From Bactrocera neohumeralis (taxonomy: Eukaryota > Arthropoda > Insecta > Diptera > Tephritidae), in NCBI RefSeq assembly GCF_024586455.1, contig NW_026089623.1, positions 3,159,367 to 3,223,366 of the forward strand: 64,000 nt of DNA, in the 5' to 3' direction. The notes below the pieces were generated by a model that made no database searches, was not told the origin of the DNA, and was given only the letters and a program-made list of their open reading frames with translations. This document shows, one piece after another, positions 33,995-46,326 of this stretch (position 1 is the stretch's first letter; every line of letters begins with the position of its first letter). Both the position numbers and the translations under genes were made by a program.

Positions 33995-36900
33995 ATGAAC
34001 GGGGATTATAAGGAATCTAAATCGATACCATATCTGAAAGTACAAAAAATGATTTCTGAAGAAAAGAGCCCATGTACACCTGCTGAAGCTACACGCTCAA
34101 AGCAAGGTGCTACAAAGCCAAAAAAAATTAAAGATATTTCATATACTAAGTTTATTGCTGAGAGTGACAATTTAATTCGATACTGCATTCGATTTTCATT
34201 TTCACCGATTCAAAACAATTCTGAATCGGTACAAGAAATCAAAAAATAAAATATAGGCAATTTCTGGACACGTCTCCAAGCTGCGTATGACGCAACTCTA
34301 GAATCTGACGAATCAGATCTTCAGGAAAATTTTAAATCCTCAGCTTTCTCCAAATACGAAAACTGCTTAGACCAGTACGAGGAAACGAGAGCTATGATCT
34401 CCGATCAATTGAGATTAATAAAAGCAATTGCACCTAATCCACAACCGATAGTAGAGCTGCCTCCAATTCAAAGCCAAGAGGCGAGTTCCGGCATTCAACT
34501 TAAGGTGCCAGAATGTGATACAGAAATATTTCACGGAGGTTATGAACAATGACCGTCCTTCCGGGACATGTTTACGGCCGTGTACATAAACCATCCTAAA
34601 TTATTACAAGCGCAAAAATTGTATCACCTCCGATACAAAACAAAAGGTCAAGCAGGCGCAATAGTAAAACAGTTCGCTCTTAATGACGAAAATTTCAATT
34701 TAGCTTGGGAAGCTTTAAGACAGAGATATGAAAATGAGAGAATATTAGTTGACAAGCAAGTAACGATACTTATGAACTTGCCTAAAATTCAAAGAGAAAC
34801 CAGTGAAGAATTCATGAAACTAGAATCCACTGTTTCAAATTGTTTGTCGATTCTAGCGACACAAAATATTCCCACAGACAACTGGGACCCCATACTGGTA
34901 AATATATGCTCCGCGGCATTGCCGGAAAAATCTTTGCTTCTGTGGGAGCAATCGCTCTCATCACGAAGAAAATGCCCAACGTGGCGACAAATGAAAGATT
35001 TCTTAACTACCCAATATGAAATCGCGGAAAGGGTAGATAAAAAAACGGTCAGAACTAAAAACGTTCAACACGACCTAAATCGAAGTTTCATTAAACCCCA
35101 AGCTAGTAACAACCACAATTTAAACAGAAGCTTCTTTAAAAATCAATCGTTCACATCAGAACAATATAAACAAACGTCATGCGAACTGTGTAAAGGAGGG
35201 CACAAGCTGAAAGCTTGCGAAAAGTTTAAAAAACTTAATATCAATGAAAGGAACAACTTTGTCAGAGCAAAAAGACTCTGTACCAACTGCTTGTCCCACT
35301 CACATAATCTCAATAACTGCGAAAGCAAATTGAATTGCGTATATTGCCACAAGAGGCATCATTCAATGTTGCATTTCAATAACTTTCCTAGCACACCCCA
35401 AAGTAGCGCTTTCTCCAAAAGAGCCAAGGGTTTAGTTGCAACCGCAACTCCCGAAACACAAAATCCCGAAGTTTGCCAAGAGACACCATGTTGCTCAAAG
35501 GCTTTAAAAACTCAAACGCTACACAGCGAGAATCAAAGTAGGGTACTACTACCCACAGCAGTTATCTCCATCGAACACCGAGGAGAACTTTTCAAATTGA
35601 GAGCCCTAACAGACCAAGGATCACAACGATTATTCATAGCGTCTAGGGCACAAAATAGTCTAAAACTACCAACAAAACATGCCAATTATGAAATTACGGG
35701 AATGGGCGGAAGAGTAGTACAAAACTGAAGTAAAATCTGCCCCATTACCCTAATTTCCCCCCAAGCGGATAAGCGCATTCAAGCAGAAGCTATAGTCTTA
35801 CCGCAACTTACCAACATGCTTCCAAGCTATCATATAAATAGCAAGCATTGGCAAAAGGTTACACACCTAAAGCTAGCAGATCCTAACTGCAACACCCCCG
35901 CTCAAATAGATCTTCTATTAGGCAGCGACCTCATACCTCAAATTATTCTAGAAGGGGTTGAGAAAATTTCAAACACCCTTTTAGCTGAAAATACTATATT
36001 CGGTTGGATACTAAGTGGACTAGTAACAGAACCAGTTACCACCATGACAACTCAAGTGGAAGAGATATCCAATGAATTCCTTAATTCACAATTAAGGAAA
36101 TTTTGGGAGTTAGAAGAACTCTCCCCCATTACAATTATTGTGAAGACTTTTACAAAGCCACAACTACTAGATCAGGAAATGGTCGATATGTCATACGACT
36201 ACCATTTAAACAAAAAAATGAAAAAATGTATCGACAAATAGTCGTACATAAAGATGATCAAGATTTCCAACGAATTATTTGCCGAAAATCTCCCAATAGT
36301 CCATTACGCGACTTTAAATTAAAAACAGTTGCCTTTGGCGTAAACTTTGCCCCATACCTTGCCATTCGTACACTCCACGAACTGGCAGAAGACACAAAGT
36401 CAGAGTTTCCGCTGGCAACACAAGTCTTAAAAATACATACGTATGTAGACGACATCCTGTCTGGGAGCCACAGCCTCTCACAAGCATACGAGTCCTTATC
36501 ACAAGTGATAAAGGCCCTTAACACCGCAGGGTTTCCTCTAAAAAAGATCACAGCTAATCACCAAAGTATCTTAAAAAATATACCAAACGATAACAAATTG
36601 GATACTAATTTCCTTATATTTGAAAAGGAAAGTATAACAAAAACACTGGGCATCCAATGGAATGCGATATCGGACCAGTTCTCATACACGACAGAGTCCA
36701 TAACCGCATTATCCGCCATAACAAAGAGGCAAATTTTATCCTCAATGGCAAAACTTTTTGACCCCGCAGGATGGCTTGCGCCAATTATGATAAAAGCGAA
36801 AATCCTGATTCAGGAATTATGGCTAGACGGAACAGACTGGGACGAACATGTGAAACCTCTTCGCTTAGAAAAGTGGTCCCAGTTTGCTAATAATCTAAAA

Positions 36901-38822
36901 GATATCTCGCAGATACAAATTCCACGGTGGGTAAACTATTCCCCCAAATACAAAGTGGAACTACACGGCTTCTGCGATGCCTCTGAAAAGGCATATTGTG
37001 CCACGATTTATGTGCGCGCACAAAGCGACACCGCAACCACAAGCCACCTACTAGCTGCAAAAGCAAAAGTAGCACCTCTAAAAACGATAAGTTTACCACG
37101 ACTTGAACTCTGTGGCGCTCTGCTACTAGCAAGCAAAGCTGGTTTCCATAGTGCAGACCCACATGAACATGACCAAATGCAAATTATTTCTATAGTCCGA
37201 TTCCGAAATCGTTCTAGCCTGGTTAGAAAAGCCAACACACGCGTGGAAAACATATATTTCTAATCGAACCTCTTAAATACTTGCCCTAGTAGGAGCAGCC
37301 ACATGACGACACGTAGCCAGTGCCAACAATCCTGCTGATCTAGGTACAAGATCGACAATGCGCAACATAATCACTCCAGAAAGTTGAAAAATCGACACTT
37401 ATCATACAATCGTGGATGATAATGAAATCCTTGAACGATTGAAATCCAAACGCGCTACTTCAGTCGCGACATATCGTTACTAAAAGAATCGAAGCCAATT
37501 GACAAAAAGAGCTCACTCTTAGTTCCAAACCCATTTTTAGACACGAAAGGTCTGCTTCGTGCCAATGGTCGGCTCGCTAATTCAAGCCTGACTTACAACG
37601 AACGCCACCCCATCATAATACTTGAGAAGTCTCCTTTTGCCACATTACTCCTGAATTACATCCATATCTTAATGTTGCACGCCGAACAGCGCCTCATGCA
37701 ACATATGGTACGCCAAGAGTATTATATTCCCTGTCTTAAGCCCCAGATCAAAAAGTGCATTTTCATGTGCAAGATCTGCACTATGCATAAGCAAAAAATG
37801 CGAACTCAGATTATGTCAGCACTTCCACCTGAACGCTGCAATTTCGCTCTGCCTTTCACGACCACAGGTGTCGATTTCGCTGGGCCTTTTCAAATAAAGG
37901 CGTTCATGCTTAGATCTCCCACTCTCATGAAAGGCTTTGTGGCTGTCTTTGTATGTTTCACGACAAAGGCAGTACACCTTGAGCTGTGTACTAATCTTAC
38001 GACGGAGGCTTTTCTCGCGGCATTTGCTCCCTTCGTCGTTCGACGAGTCTTCCCATCCAAAATCATGAGCGACAATGGCAAAACATTCATTGGAACCCAA
38101 CGAGCCACAGAAAAACAGTTTGTGGATTTCTTAAAACAAGTGTCCCCTGATATCGTACAAAAGTACGCCCCTCAAGGTATCAATTGGCAATTTATACCTC
38201 CAAGCGCTCCTCATATGGGTGGTTTATGGGAATCAGCTGTAAAGAGCTTCAAATCTCATTTCAAGAAGCTAGCCGGCAGCTATAAATTTAACTATGAAGA
38301 ATTCACGACATTATTAACTAAAATTGAGGCCGTTCTCAAATCACGGCCGCTCACAGCACTATCGCAAGATCCCTCCGACTTCACAGCCCTTACTCCAGGG
38401 CATTTCCTAAAAGGAGCACCCCTTCTGGCCACCCCTGAGCCAGGCGTGGAGTCGCTATCCTTATTAAATAGATGGCAAAGAATTAAAATTCTCCATCATA
38501 ATTTCAGTAGCCGATGGAAAGAAGACTATATAAAGGACCTCCACAAGAGGTACCGATGGAAAAATACAGAGAATGCGTCAAAAGTTTAAAATTGTGTCCT
38601 GATTCACGACGATTGCCTGACACCTACCGAATGGCGGCTGGACCGCATAGAGAAGCTTTATCCAGGTTCCGACGGTCATACTCGCGTAGTCGATCTCCGT
38701 ACGCAATCCGGAAAGCTAACAAGACCGCTCGTCAAACTATGCTTCTTACCGATCGCCGATAACCGCGAAATAAAAACCGATAAACCGCTAAAACAAACCA
38801 AATATAAAATCAAAATACAATA
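33995..38822 (+). pseudogene. BEL/Pao gag-pol, second element (broken)
   Basis: Frames in order: gag start (33995-34249); gag with knuckles CELCKGGHKLKAC, CTNCLSHSHNLNNC and CVYCHKRHHSMLH; and protease LRALTDQGSQRLF, where the usual DSG motif is DQG (34568-35728). A stop at 35726 is followed by the protease-RT linker with QIDLLLGSDL. A frame change leads to RT and RNase H (36103-37263), with YVDD at 36442-36453, LHGFCDASEKAY and PRLELCGALLL. Near 36222 PFKQKNE joins KMYRQIVVH directly, so some 150 residues of RT including the first catalytic Asp are deleted in frame. Integrase (37672-38589) keeps GVDFAGPF, MSDNGKTFIG and PPSAPHMGGLWES. A last shift near 38595 gives the pol tail (PTEWRLDRIEKLYPG). 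Confidence 0.88.
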
Positions 38823-38987
38823 AAAAATTATATAAATACACATATACATATATTTATTTAAAATAACACACAAAAGTAGTCGATTAATCTAACGACCCAC
38901 TCATGCCGCATAACGTGGCAGCCATGCTCATATGTCTTATATGCAACCAAATTCTAATTGAAATAACACACTTTCAAACAGATCAAT

Positions 38988-39537
38988 ATGGATGCAGACA
39001 TGCCAGCACCCGCGATACCAACCACTCGTTGGGCTGTCAATGTGCCACGCCAAGCGGCTGCCCCAGTTGCAGCGCCCCGAACAACCACACCAGCGGCGCC
39101 TCGGAGTGGACCGGTAGCATTGCCGTCAACACACGCGCTAGTCGCAGACACACAACGCCGTAGATGTCCTCTATGTCGTCGACCCCACCGGCTGCCATCG
39201 TATTTAAGGGATTGCCGCCTCAGCAACGCCAGTTGGTCGCGCAGGCGCACGGCCATTGTCTCAATTGCCTGACGCCTATCCAAACCACGAGTGTACGTCA
39301 GGCAATCTGTGCCAGATTTGTATGCGCCCGCATCACACTATGTTGCATCGCACACCTCGGAACGCCACCAGCCAACCTCCAGCCGGCCGCAACCGCGGCG
39401 CAGTACGACGACCGCCATTAAGCCGGGATGCACGGTCCCGTCGAACAATAGGGCGATCATCATCCCGTCCGCCCCGCACCTCAGGCCTCAGCAGCTTCGT
39501 CGCCACTCTCCAGCAACTTCAGAGGATTCTAGGCTGA
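38988..39537 (+). pseudogene. Nucleocapsid-like zinc-knuckle ORF downstream of BEL pol (frameshifted)
   Basis: The three frames join only if two shifts are allowed. The first starts MDADMPAPAIP at 38988 and runs through an Ala/Pro/Thr-rich segment to CPLCRRPHRLPS (39165). The second gives FKGLPPQQRQLVAQAHG and CLNCL (39253). The third gives ECTSGNLCQICMRPHHTMLH (39308), followed by an Arg/Ser-rich tail ending at 39537. The Cys/His layout matches the BEL gag nucleocapsid in this window (C-x2-C, FK-LP-QR, CxNCL, CxxCxRxHHTxLH). It lies after pol and before an LTR-like end, where BEL elements usually have no gene. It may be a duplicated or captured nucleocapsid ORF, or the gag tail of another element. 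Confidence 0.6.
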
Positions 39538-39561
39538 AATATTCGCCTAGGGGGGCCGGGA

Positions 39562-39925
39562 TGGCTAAATGAGCCTTAGTCGCCTGCCCCACACCACATC
39601 TACACTCATCGCTAACACGCTACACTCACCACATTCACTTCCACATCACCACACCACAGTCCACATCAATACAACCCACAGGTGAGAGCATCTCACACCC
39701 ACACAAGCACATACACACCACACTCGATTACACGCAGCGGGATACCAGCCAACAAAAGGGATCGTCCCCGCTGCACAGCAGTTCAGTTTCGAATCTACTA
39801 TCGAGCCCGTATATCGCCAGATTCGATCGCCGTCCTTTAGTGATCCAGATAGTTGCGTGTCACTATTACTTGTGAACCCTTTCTTCGACTTCTGAGCCGA
39901 GTGAATAAAAACAGAGAACAAAACA
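39562..39925 (+). repeat. LTR-like end of a BEL-type element
   Basis: A polypurine-like tract (aggggggccggga) is followed by TGGCTAAATGAGCC, and 364 bp later the stretch ends AACAAAACA after an AATAAA signal at 39904. This layout fits a 3' LTR beginning TG and ending CA. No second copy is present in the window to confirm it, and the upstream BEL element has no recognisable 5' LTR at 33924-33994. Confidence 0.5.
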
Positions 39926-41457
39926 GTGGCGGGCCAACATTTAAGCGTGTGAACCCCTTTATATTCTAATTTTTATAAACTATAATCCGAGGGATTAAAA
40001 TATTTGCTTGTCAGCACAAGGCTGGTGCAAGATATTCTATATAAATCCGATGTACATATAGTTTTAAGTAGTGGACAAACCTTTGTCGTGACTAAGCTCT
40101 TTTGAAATAAATTTTAACGCAAAGAAGAATATAAGCCCGAGCGTTTCTACTCCCAAACAAGGTGAACGTTGCAAAATTTAATGGTAAGTGCAAGGGTGCA
40201 ATAACTATTTCGAATTTCCTTCAAGAAACAATTCTTGATTTGATGTTTCTTCGCAAAACCAGGTTTGCCATATTCACATTTTGCTGAAAAAAGTATCAAA
40301 AATTAGTACTAGATTTCTTGAGAGCTGCGTCCTAGCACAAGTAAATTTATCGCAGGAAAGTCAGCTAAAAACGCTACTCCCTTCCTTCCTTGGTCTAGAG
40401 AAATCCGCCATCTTTTTTTGTTTTCATTTGAACAATGTTGCCACTGCTCAGTACACATATATAGTTTTGTACACATCTAAGTTTTCAATTAGAATTTTTC
40501 ATAATACAAAATATCAAAACTGAAAACAAACTATTAAAAATAGTTTATACTTGTATATTTATAAATAATAGCATTCGACTCTGATTTAGAGTTATTTTAA
40601 GAAAACTTCAAACATATTGAAGACAACTTTTATAATTACTACAGTATTTCGAGATTGGCAACCCTGCGTTGTGAAAGAGCAATCAGCCGACACGTTGCTA
40701 TGGCAAAAATCCAAATGCCGTGGAAATCTACGGCATCCTACGGCAAAGAGAGAAGGGAATAGCGTTTTTCGCTGTTCACTTACATTGCGCGCCCATAAGA
40801 TAGGTCGTATCACCTGACACGAGCCATGGGTCTACGTTTTTGGCTGTAATAGAGGAGTACAACAAATGTCTTACTAAAAATGAGGAACAATTGCAATATT
40901 TATTGCAAGTTGTTAAAAATCACCGACAAAAATTTCCCGATTGTAACAAAAAGATCTTAGTTTAATTTTGAAATAATCAATATGTAAGAGATATGAAAAA
41001 AAAGTTGTGTTGCAATCGAAAAATTACTAAAAAATTGCTCTTATTAATTTACATTTCCCGAGAGTCAGGAGCAAATAGGACACATTATTTTTTCGCGTAA
41101 CAATTAATATTTCTAAGCCATCACTCACACAGAGTAGAGAGTTTTTGTTTAAATTAAGTACTTAAAAAATTAATTTTATTAAACGATTATCGATATTTTC
41201 TGAAAATTCTATGGTTACATCGCTAAACACTCGATAAGTTTTACGAAAAATATAATTTATTATGTTTATTAGCCATAAATTTGTAATATAAGATGAAAAA
41301 TTGTGGAATTCATTTTTTATAATTTTCTGTTGGACTTTAACTACGAATAACTTTGAATGAGTTGACTCAGCCAAAAATTGTTTTAGACCTTTTTTGTAGA
41401 TTGGTAAATTTCCTATAAGAATAAGTGTTGTTTCTCGCTTTCCAATTATTTGTTTGT
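39926..41457. other. Unassigned AT-rich sequence
   Basis: About 1.5 kb with no gene or element end that I can support. Positions 40610-40820 are less AT-rich and contain a 66-codon frame without recognisable domains. The stretch from 40850 to 41457 has only short frames. A minus-strand frame at 41162-41503 starts inside the neighbouring RTE insertion and looks accidental. Confidence 0.4.
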
Positions 41458-41470
41458 GTACATTAAAAAT

Positions 41471-44182
41471 GGAGGAAGGAGTCATATCTAGAAGTTCACG
41501 CAAGTGAGGAAAGTTCTCTGATCGCCATTCACTTGGGAGTGGCCAGAAACGATTCTTTTACATATGACTCAAGCAGCTCACTACTTCCAGTCTTTGACCA
41601 AGTATCCTCTGGGTAGCCTAAGAACATCCGCTTGAAGGCGAGCTAAAGTGAGAAGGCGAAACATCCCCTCCGCAGGGTTGTGCGCCGGGTTTGGGACCCG
41701 CCACGTTAAAAATTCTACCAATGAAAATTAGCAATCAGCCTCGGATGAGAGACCCCCCTTTTGATGACGACCATGGCAAACGAAATAAGGACTACGATTT
41801 GAGGGCATGCACCTGGAATGTCCGGACCCTTAATTGGGAAGGTGCCGCTGCCCTGCTGGTTGATGTCCTCGTGAAAATAAGGGCTAACATCACCGCCGTC
41901 CAAGAAATGCGATGGACGGGACAAGGACATAGACGAGTAGGTCCTTGTGACATTTACTACAGTGGCCATATAAAGGAGCGCAAGTTTAGTGTAGGATTCG
42001 TGGTGGGAGAGAGAATCCGTCGCCGAGTACTATCATTTACTCCGGTGAATGAACGTCTAGCCACAATCCGCAACAAAGCGAGGTTCTTCAACATATTGCT
42101 GATTTGCGCCCACGCCCCGACGGAAGAGAAGGACGATGTGACCAAAGATGCCTTGTATGAGTGCTTGGAGCGCACTTATGAGGGCTGCTCCCGCCACGAT
42201 GTCAAAATCGTGCTTGGCGACTTTAACGCCAGGGTGGGCAAAGAAGGTATCTTTGGCACTACAGTCGGCAAATTCAGCCTCCACGAGGAAACATCCCCAA
42301 ATGGTTTGAGGCTGATTGACTTCGCCGGGGCCCGAAATATGGTTATCTGTAGTACTAGATTCCAGCATAAGAAGATACATCAAGCTACCTGGCTGTCTCC
42401 GGATCGAAAAACTGCCAACCAGATCGATCATGTTGTGATAGACGGAAGACACGTTTCCAGGAGCATACTCTGGTAGAACCTCCAAAAGTGATCTAGTCAC
42501 TGATACCCAGAGCATAGTTAAATTATGGAGGGAACACTTCTCCAGCCTGCTGAATGGCAGTGAACGCACAACACCAGGAGAAGGAGAACCCGATTCCCCA
42601 ATCGATGACGATGGAGCAGACGTTCCATTACCCGACCATGAAGAAGTTCGAATAGCAATTGCCCGCCTGAAGAACAACAAAGCGGCAGGAGCCGACGGAG
42701 TGCCGGCCGAGCTATTCAAACACGGCGGCGAAGAACTGATAAGGAGCATGCATCAGCTTCTTTGTAAAATATGGTCGGACGAAAGCATGCCCAACGATTG
42801 GAATTTAAGTGTGCTATGCCCAATCCATAAAAAAGGAGACCCCACAATCTGTGCAAACTACCGTGGGATTAGCCTACTCAACATCGCATATAAGGTTCTA
42901 TCGAGCGTATTGTGTGAAAGATAAAGCCCACCGTCAACAAACTGATTAGACCTTATCAGTGTGGCTTCAGACCTGGAAAATCAACAACCGACCAGAGTAC
43001 CGAGTATTACCAAATCTTGGAAAAGACCCGTGAAAGAAGAATCGACACACACCACCTCTTCGTCGATTTCAAAGCTGCTTTCGACAGCACGAAAAGGAGC
43101 TGCCCTTATGCCGCGATGTCTGAATTTGGTATCCCCGCAAAACTAAAACGGCTGTGTAAACTGACGTTGAGTAACACCAAAAGCTCCGTCCGGATCGGGA
43201 AGGACCTTTCCGAGTCGTTCGATACCAAACGAGGTTTCAGACAAGGCGACTCCCTATCGTCCGACTTCTTCAACCTGCTTCTGGAAAATAGTTCGAGCTG
43301 CAGAACTAAATAGAGAAGGTACCATCTTCTATAAGAGTGTACAGCTGCTGGCGTATGCCGATGATATTGATATCATCGGCCTTAACACCCGCGCCGTTAG
43401 TTCTGCTTTCTCCAGACTGGACAAGGACGCAAAACAAATGGGTCTGGCAGTGAACGAGGGCAAAACGAAATATCTCCTGTCATCAAACAAACAGTCGTCG
43501 CGCTCGCGACTTGGCACTCACATCACTGTTGACAGTCATAACTTTGAAGTTGTGGATAATTTCGTCTATCTTGGAACCAGCGTAAACACCACAACAATGT
43601 CAGCCTAGAAATCCAACGCAGGATAACTCTTGCCAACAGGTGCTACTTCGGACTGAGTAGGCAAATGAGAAGCAAAGTCCTCTCTCGACAAACAAAAACC
43701 AAACTCTATAAATCACTAATAATTCCCGTCCTGCTATATGGTGCAGAGTCTTGGACGATGTCAACAACGGATAAGTCGACGTTGCGAGTTTTCGAGAGAA
43801 ATGTTCTGCGAAAGATTTATGGTCCTTTGCGCATTGGCCGTGGCGAATACCGCATTCGATGGAACGATGAGCTGTACGAGATATACGACGACATTGACAT
43901 AGTTCAGCGAATTAAAAAACAGCGGCTACGCTGGCTAGGTCATGTTGTCCGGATGGACGAAAACACTCCAGCTCTGAAAGTATTCAACGCTGTACCCGCC
44001 GGGGGAAGCAGAGGAAGAGGAATACCTCCACTCCGTTGGAAGGACCAAGTGGAGAAGGACCTGGCTTCGCTTGGAAAATCCAGTTGGCGCCACGTAGCGA
44101 AAAGAAGAAACGACTGGCGCGCTGTTGTTAACTCGGCTATAATCGCGTAAGCGGTGTCTACGCCAATTAAGAAGAAGAAGAA
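41471..44182 (+). mobile_element. RTE-clade non-LTR retrotransposon, copy B, with 13-bp target duplication
   Basis: It runs from ggaggaaggagtcat to an aagaagaag tail. It is flanked by the perfect direct repeat GTACATTAAAAAT at 41458-41470 and 44183-44195, so both ends are original. Against copy A it lacks about 570 bp near 42465 (the end of the endonuclease and linker), but it keeps the RT core. It is therefore a full-ended, internally deleted insertion, and the best reference in this window for the family's termini. Confidence 0.93.
41691..44150 (+). pseudogene. RTE copy B endonuclease-RT polyprotein (internally deleted)
   Basis: The endonuclease frame (41691-42476) is open and complete through ACTWNVRTLNWEG, VQEMRWTGQG, LICAHAPTEEKDD, VLGDFNARVGKEG and NQIDHVVIDGRHV, then falls into the deletion. 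RT frames follow: RLKNNKAAGADGVPAELF, LCPIHKKGDP, NYRGISLLNIAYKVL, a shift, HHLFVDFKAAFDSTKRSC, GFRQGDSLS, and LAYADDIDIIGLN with an intact YADD near 43355. The C-terminal region (43665-44150) ends WRAVVNSAIIA, with RWLGHVVRMDENTPAL and a GRG/PP/RWKDQV block typical of RTE proteins. At least four frame breaks make it non-autonomous. Confidence 0.88.
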
Positions 44183-44514
44183 GTACATTAAAAATCCAAA
44201 CAAAAAACAGAATTTCCTGTGTTATTTATATGGGAAATCAAAAATGTCGATGAGGCACCTCTTAATATTAATATTGAGAGCTCAGGGGGCTTACTCTGTA
44301 AAGCGATACGAAAGACAATGCGATTCGAAAGCCCAATGCGTTGCGATAGGGAATATATACTCTGTATTGCTTACGCATCATTAACAATGTTGTTCACCTT
44401 TGCTTTTTTTTCTTTTTATGTAATAGTTGGCATTACTTCCAAACATGTCAAAGTATAAACGAGCAAAAAAAAAATAATTATTTGTTCGTTAAAACTGTGT
44501 TGAATAATTTAAAA

Positions 44515-45220
44515 ATGAATTCTGTGGCATTGTGGGATCATTATTATTCTCAGGAAAGAATTGATAGAAGAATTATTCGAGATAATTCGGACATTATGTC
44601 TCTAAGTGATAAAAGATTAGTAAAAAAATTGCGGTTTTAAAATGTTCCTAACATCTACACATTTTGTGTTTTTAGCTTCATGCAAAATTTTCGCCTCAAT
44701 AAGCACACATTTTTATATGTTTTGCGGCTAAATCGCCATAAGATAAAATTGTTATATATTATTACATTATATTGATGTTTTAAATGAAATTATCAACATT
44801 TCTCAGCAACACTTATGTTTTGTTATTATTATTATAGGAGACTCCGGATATCCTCTTGAACCTTGACTGCTAACACCAGAACGTTCTGAAGAACTCTATT
44901 TCAACCGACAGTTTACAAAAGGCCGATCACTAATTGAACGCGTGTTTGGTGTATTGAAGGGGAGATTTCGATGTTTGTTATCTGCAAGAGAGCCACATTA
45001 TGCGCCTGAAAAAGTCGTTAAAATTTTGAACTTATGCTGCGCTCTACACAATATATGCATTCTGTACAAGGTAGAAGTACCAATTAATATTACACTTGAG
45101 CCAGAAGAATTTTCCACCACTAATATGGATTTACCTAATAGTGGTAATTTTATTACTATTGCTAGAAACATTAGGGACGATATTAAAACAAATATGATAA
45201 ATGCTCGTAACTCAGCTTAA
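44515..45220 (+). pseudogene. Harbinger (HARBI1-like, DDE_Tnp_4) transposase remnant
   Basis: The N-terminal exon (44515-44640) reads ALWDHYYSQERIDRR and RDNSDIMSLSDKRLVKK and then stops. From 44838, after an acceptor-like tattatag, the C-terminal part reads GDSGYPLEP, then a TGA at 44864-44866 where the family has Trp before LLTPERSEE, followed by RSLIERVFGVLKGRFRCL and ILNLCCALHNICI to a stop at 45220. The LLTP and IER-FG-LK-RFRCL blocks are hallmarks of this family. The central catalytic region between the two pieces is absent, leaving only the region of the last acidic residue. It is inactive. Confidence 0.85.
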
Positions 45221-45353
45221 TTAAAACGAACTATTTGCAAATTAATAAATCCAGTCTTTTATTTCATTGTAATAAGGAAAATTAAATTTAAATAATTACA
45301 GATTAAATTTGTAGTTTTTAATTCTACTTCTCGCAGTTATATAGTTATTTAAC

Positions 45354-46028
45354 TTACATTTTCCAGTTTCTCAATTTTTGTTCATCAATTTTTTGTTTAT
45401 ATAGACATTTTTCCTTTTCAAAGGTTAGTCTCCGTTTTTCTAATTTATTTCTTTTTTTCAATGTTTTAAAAATGTTTTTTAAATTAAAATTTATATCGTT
45501 TAACACTTTAATCGAGTTATTGTGGAATATAATTTGGTTTTCGACTTGTTGTTCAAGCAGAGTCTGCTGCTTATTGCGAGGTGGGTACGTCACATTTGAA
45601 CATTGTGATAGTTCATTTTCTTGTGTACTCGTAACTCAATAACTCACTCATTTGATGCTCTAACTGTAATAAGGGTATGAAAAGTGGGGGACCACCTCCA
45701 GTTCCCGAAATATTATTTCTGTTTCGTCGCATTTTTGCCTTTAAGTGAATATTATAGTCTGCCCAAACCTTTAATTGATTACATTTAAACACATTTATAA
45801 TTTATCTGTGCAATTATTGGAGTTACCTTTTTCCACCCCGCAATGTCGCGCAATGGTGGCCCAGCTGCGTTTAAATGGGAAACTAAATTTTTCCATAAAT
45901 TATTGGAGGTACTTTGGCGACTGGTGTTTTTAGTGATCCTTTCGATAAATCGGGATGCGCCTTCATGAAATCCACGAGAATTTCAAATTGCTTTGGTTGA
46001 GTTTGTTGTTTTATTTTCGGTTCTTCCC
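45354..46028 (-). pseudogene. Harbinger Myb/SANT-like DNA-binding gene, two exons
   Basis: The minus-strand exon from 46028 (after an atttacag acceptor) reads QPKQFEILVDFMKAHPDL, then damaged sequence equivalent to W-L-LN-GPPLRDIAGWKK. A 58-bp intron (45826-45769, GTAACT to TTAAAG) joins it to VWADYNIHLKAKMRRNRN, GGGPPLFIPLLQLEHQM and, after a frame break, an 80-residue coiled-coil tail (LLEQQVENQIIFHNNSIKVL). The trihelix/Myb fold plus the GTGGGPP motif and coiled coil match the partner protein that helps Harbinger transposase enter the nucleus and bind element ends. An in-frame stop in the first exon inactivates it. Confidence 0.75.
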
Positions 46029-46326
46029 TGTAAATTTATGCAAAATAGTTCATATGCATGGCGTTATATATTTTAGTAGCAATTAAAACAACTAATTTAT
46101 ATTGAAACTTACATTTTCAAGCAATGCGACTTCTTTATACTTGTAGTACAAAAATTACGAATATAACGCATGTTGGACAATTGCTGTAGCAAAGCAGAGT
46201 ACCGCCAATGCGAAAGGGAAATTTACTGCAATTGGAAATTTATGCGATTGTCGAACCACAGAGTACCTACCAAAATTGAAGATGCGAACATTTTCATATT
46301 CGTATCGCATTACAGAGTAACACCCC

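Larger units (their letters stand above)
44287..46326. mobile_element. PIF/Harbinger transposon, internally deleted
   Basis: The terminal inverted repeats share TTACTCTGTAA.GCGATACGA (44291 onwards; inverted at about 46302-46320), preceded by GGGC on the left and GGGGTG on the right. Each end is flanked by AGG (44284-44286 and 46327-46329), a plausible though atypical 3-bp duplication. Inside are the two convergent genes expected of this superfamily, a DDE transposase on plus and a Myb/SANT-like partner on minus. At about 2.0 kb it is short because the transposase core is missing. Confidence 0.8.

Noticed and set aside
39562..39925. Calling this a confirmed LTR pair with the region before 33995
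   Set aside because: No matching copy is present upstream of the BEL gag at 33995, so it remains a single LTR-like end.
41162..41503. Minus-strand frame of 113 codons
   Set aside because: It begins inside the RTE insertion and crosses its target duplication; with the insertion removed there is no start codon and no recognisable domain.
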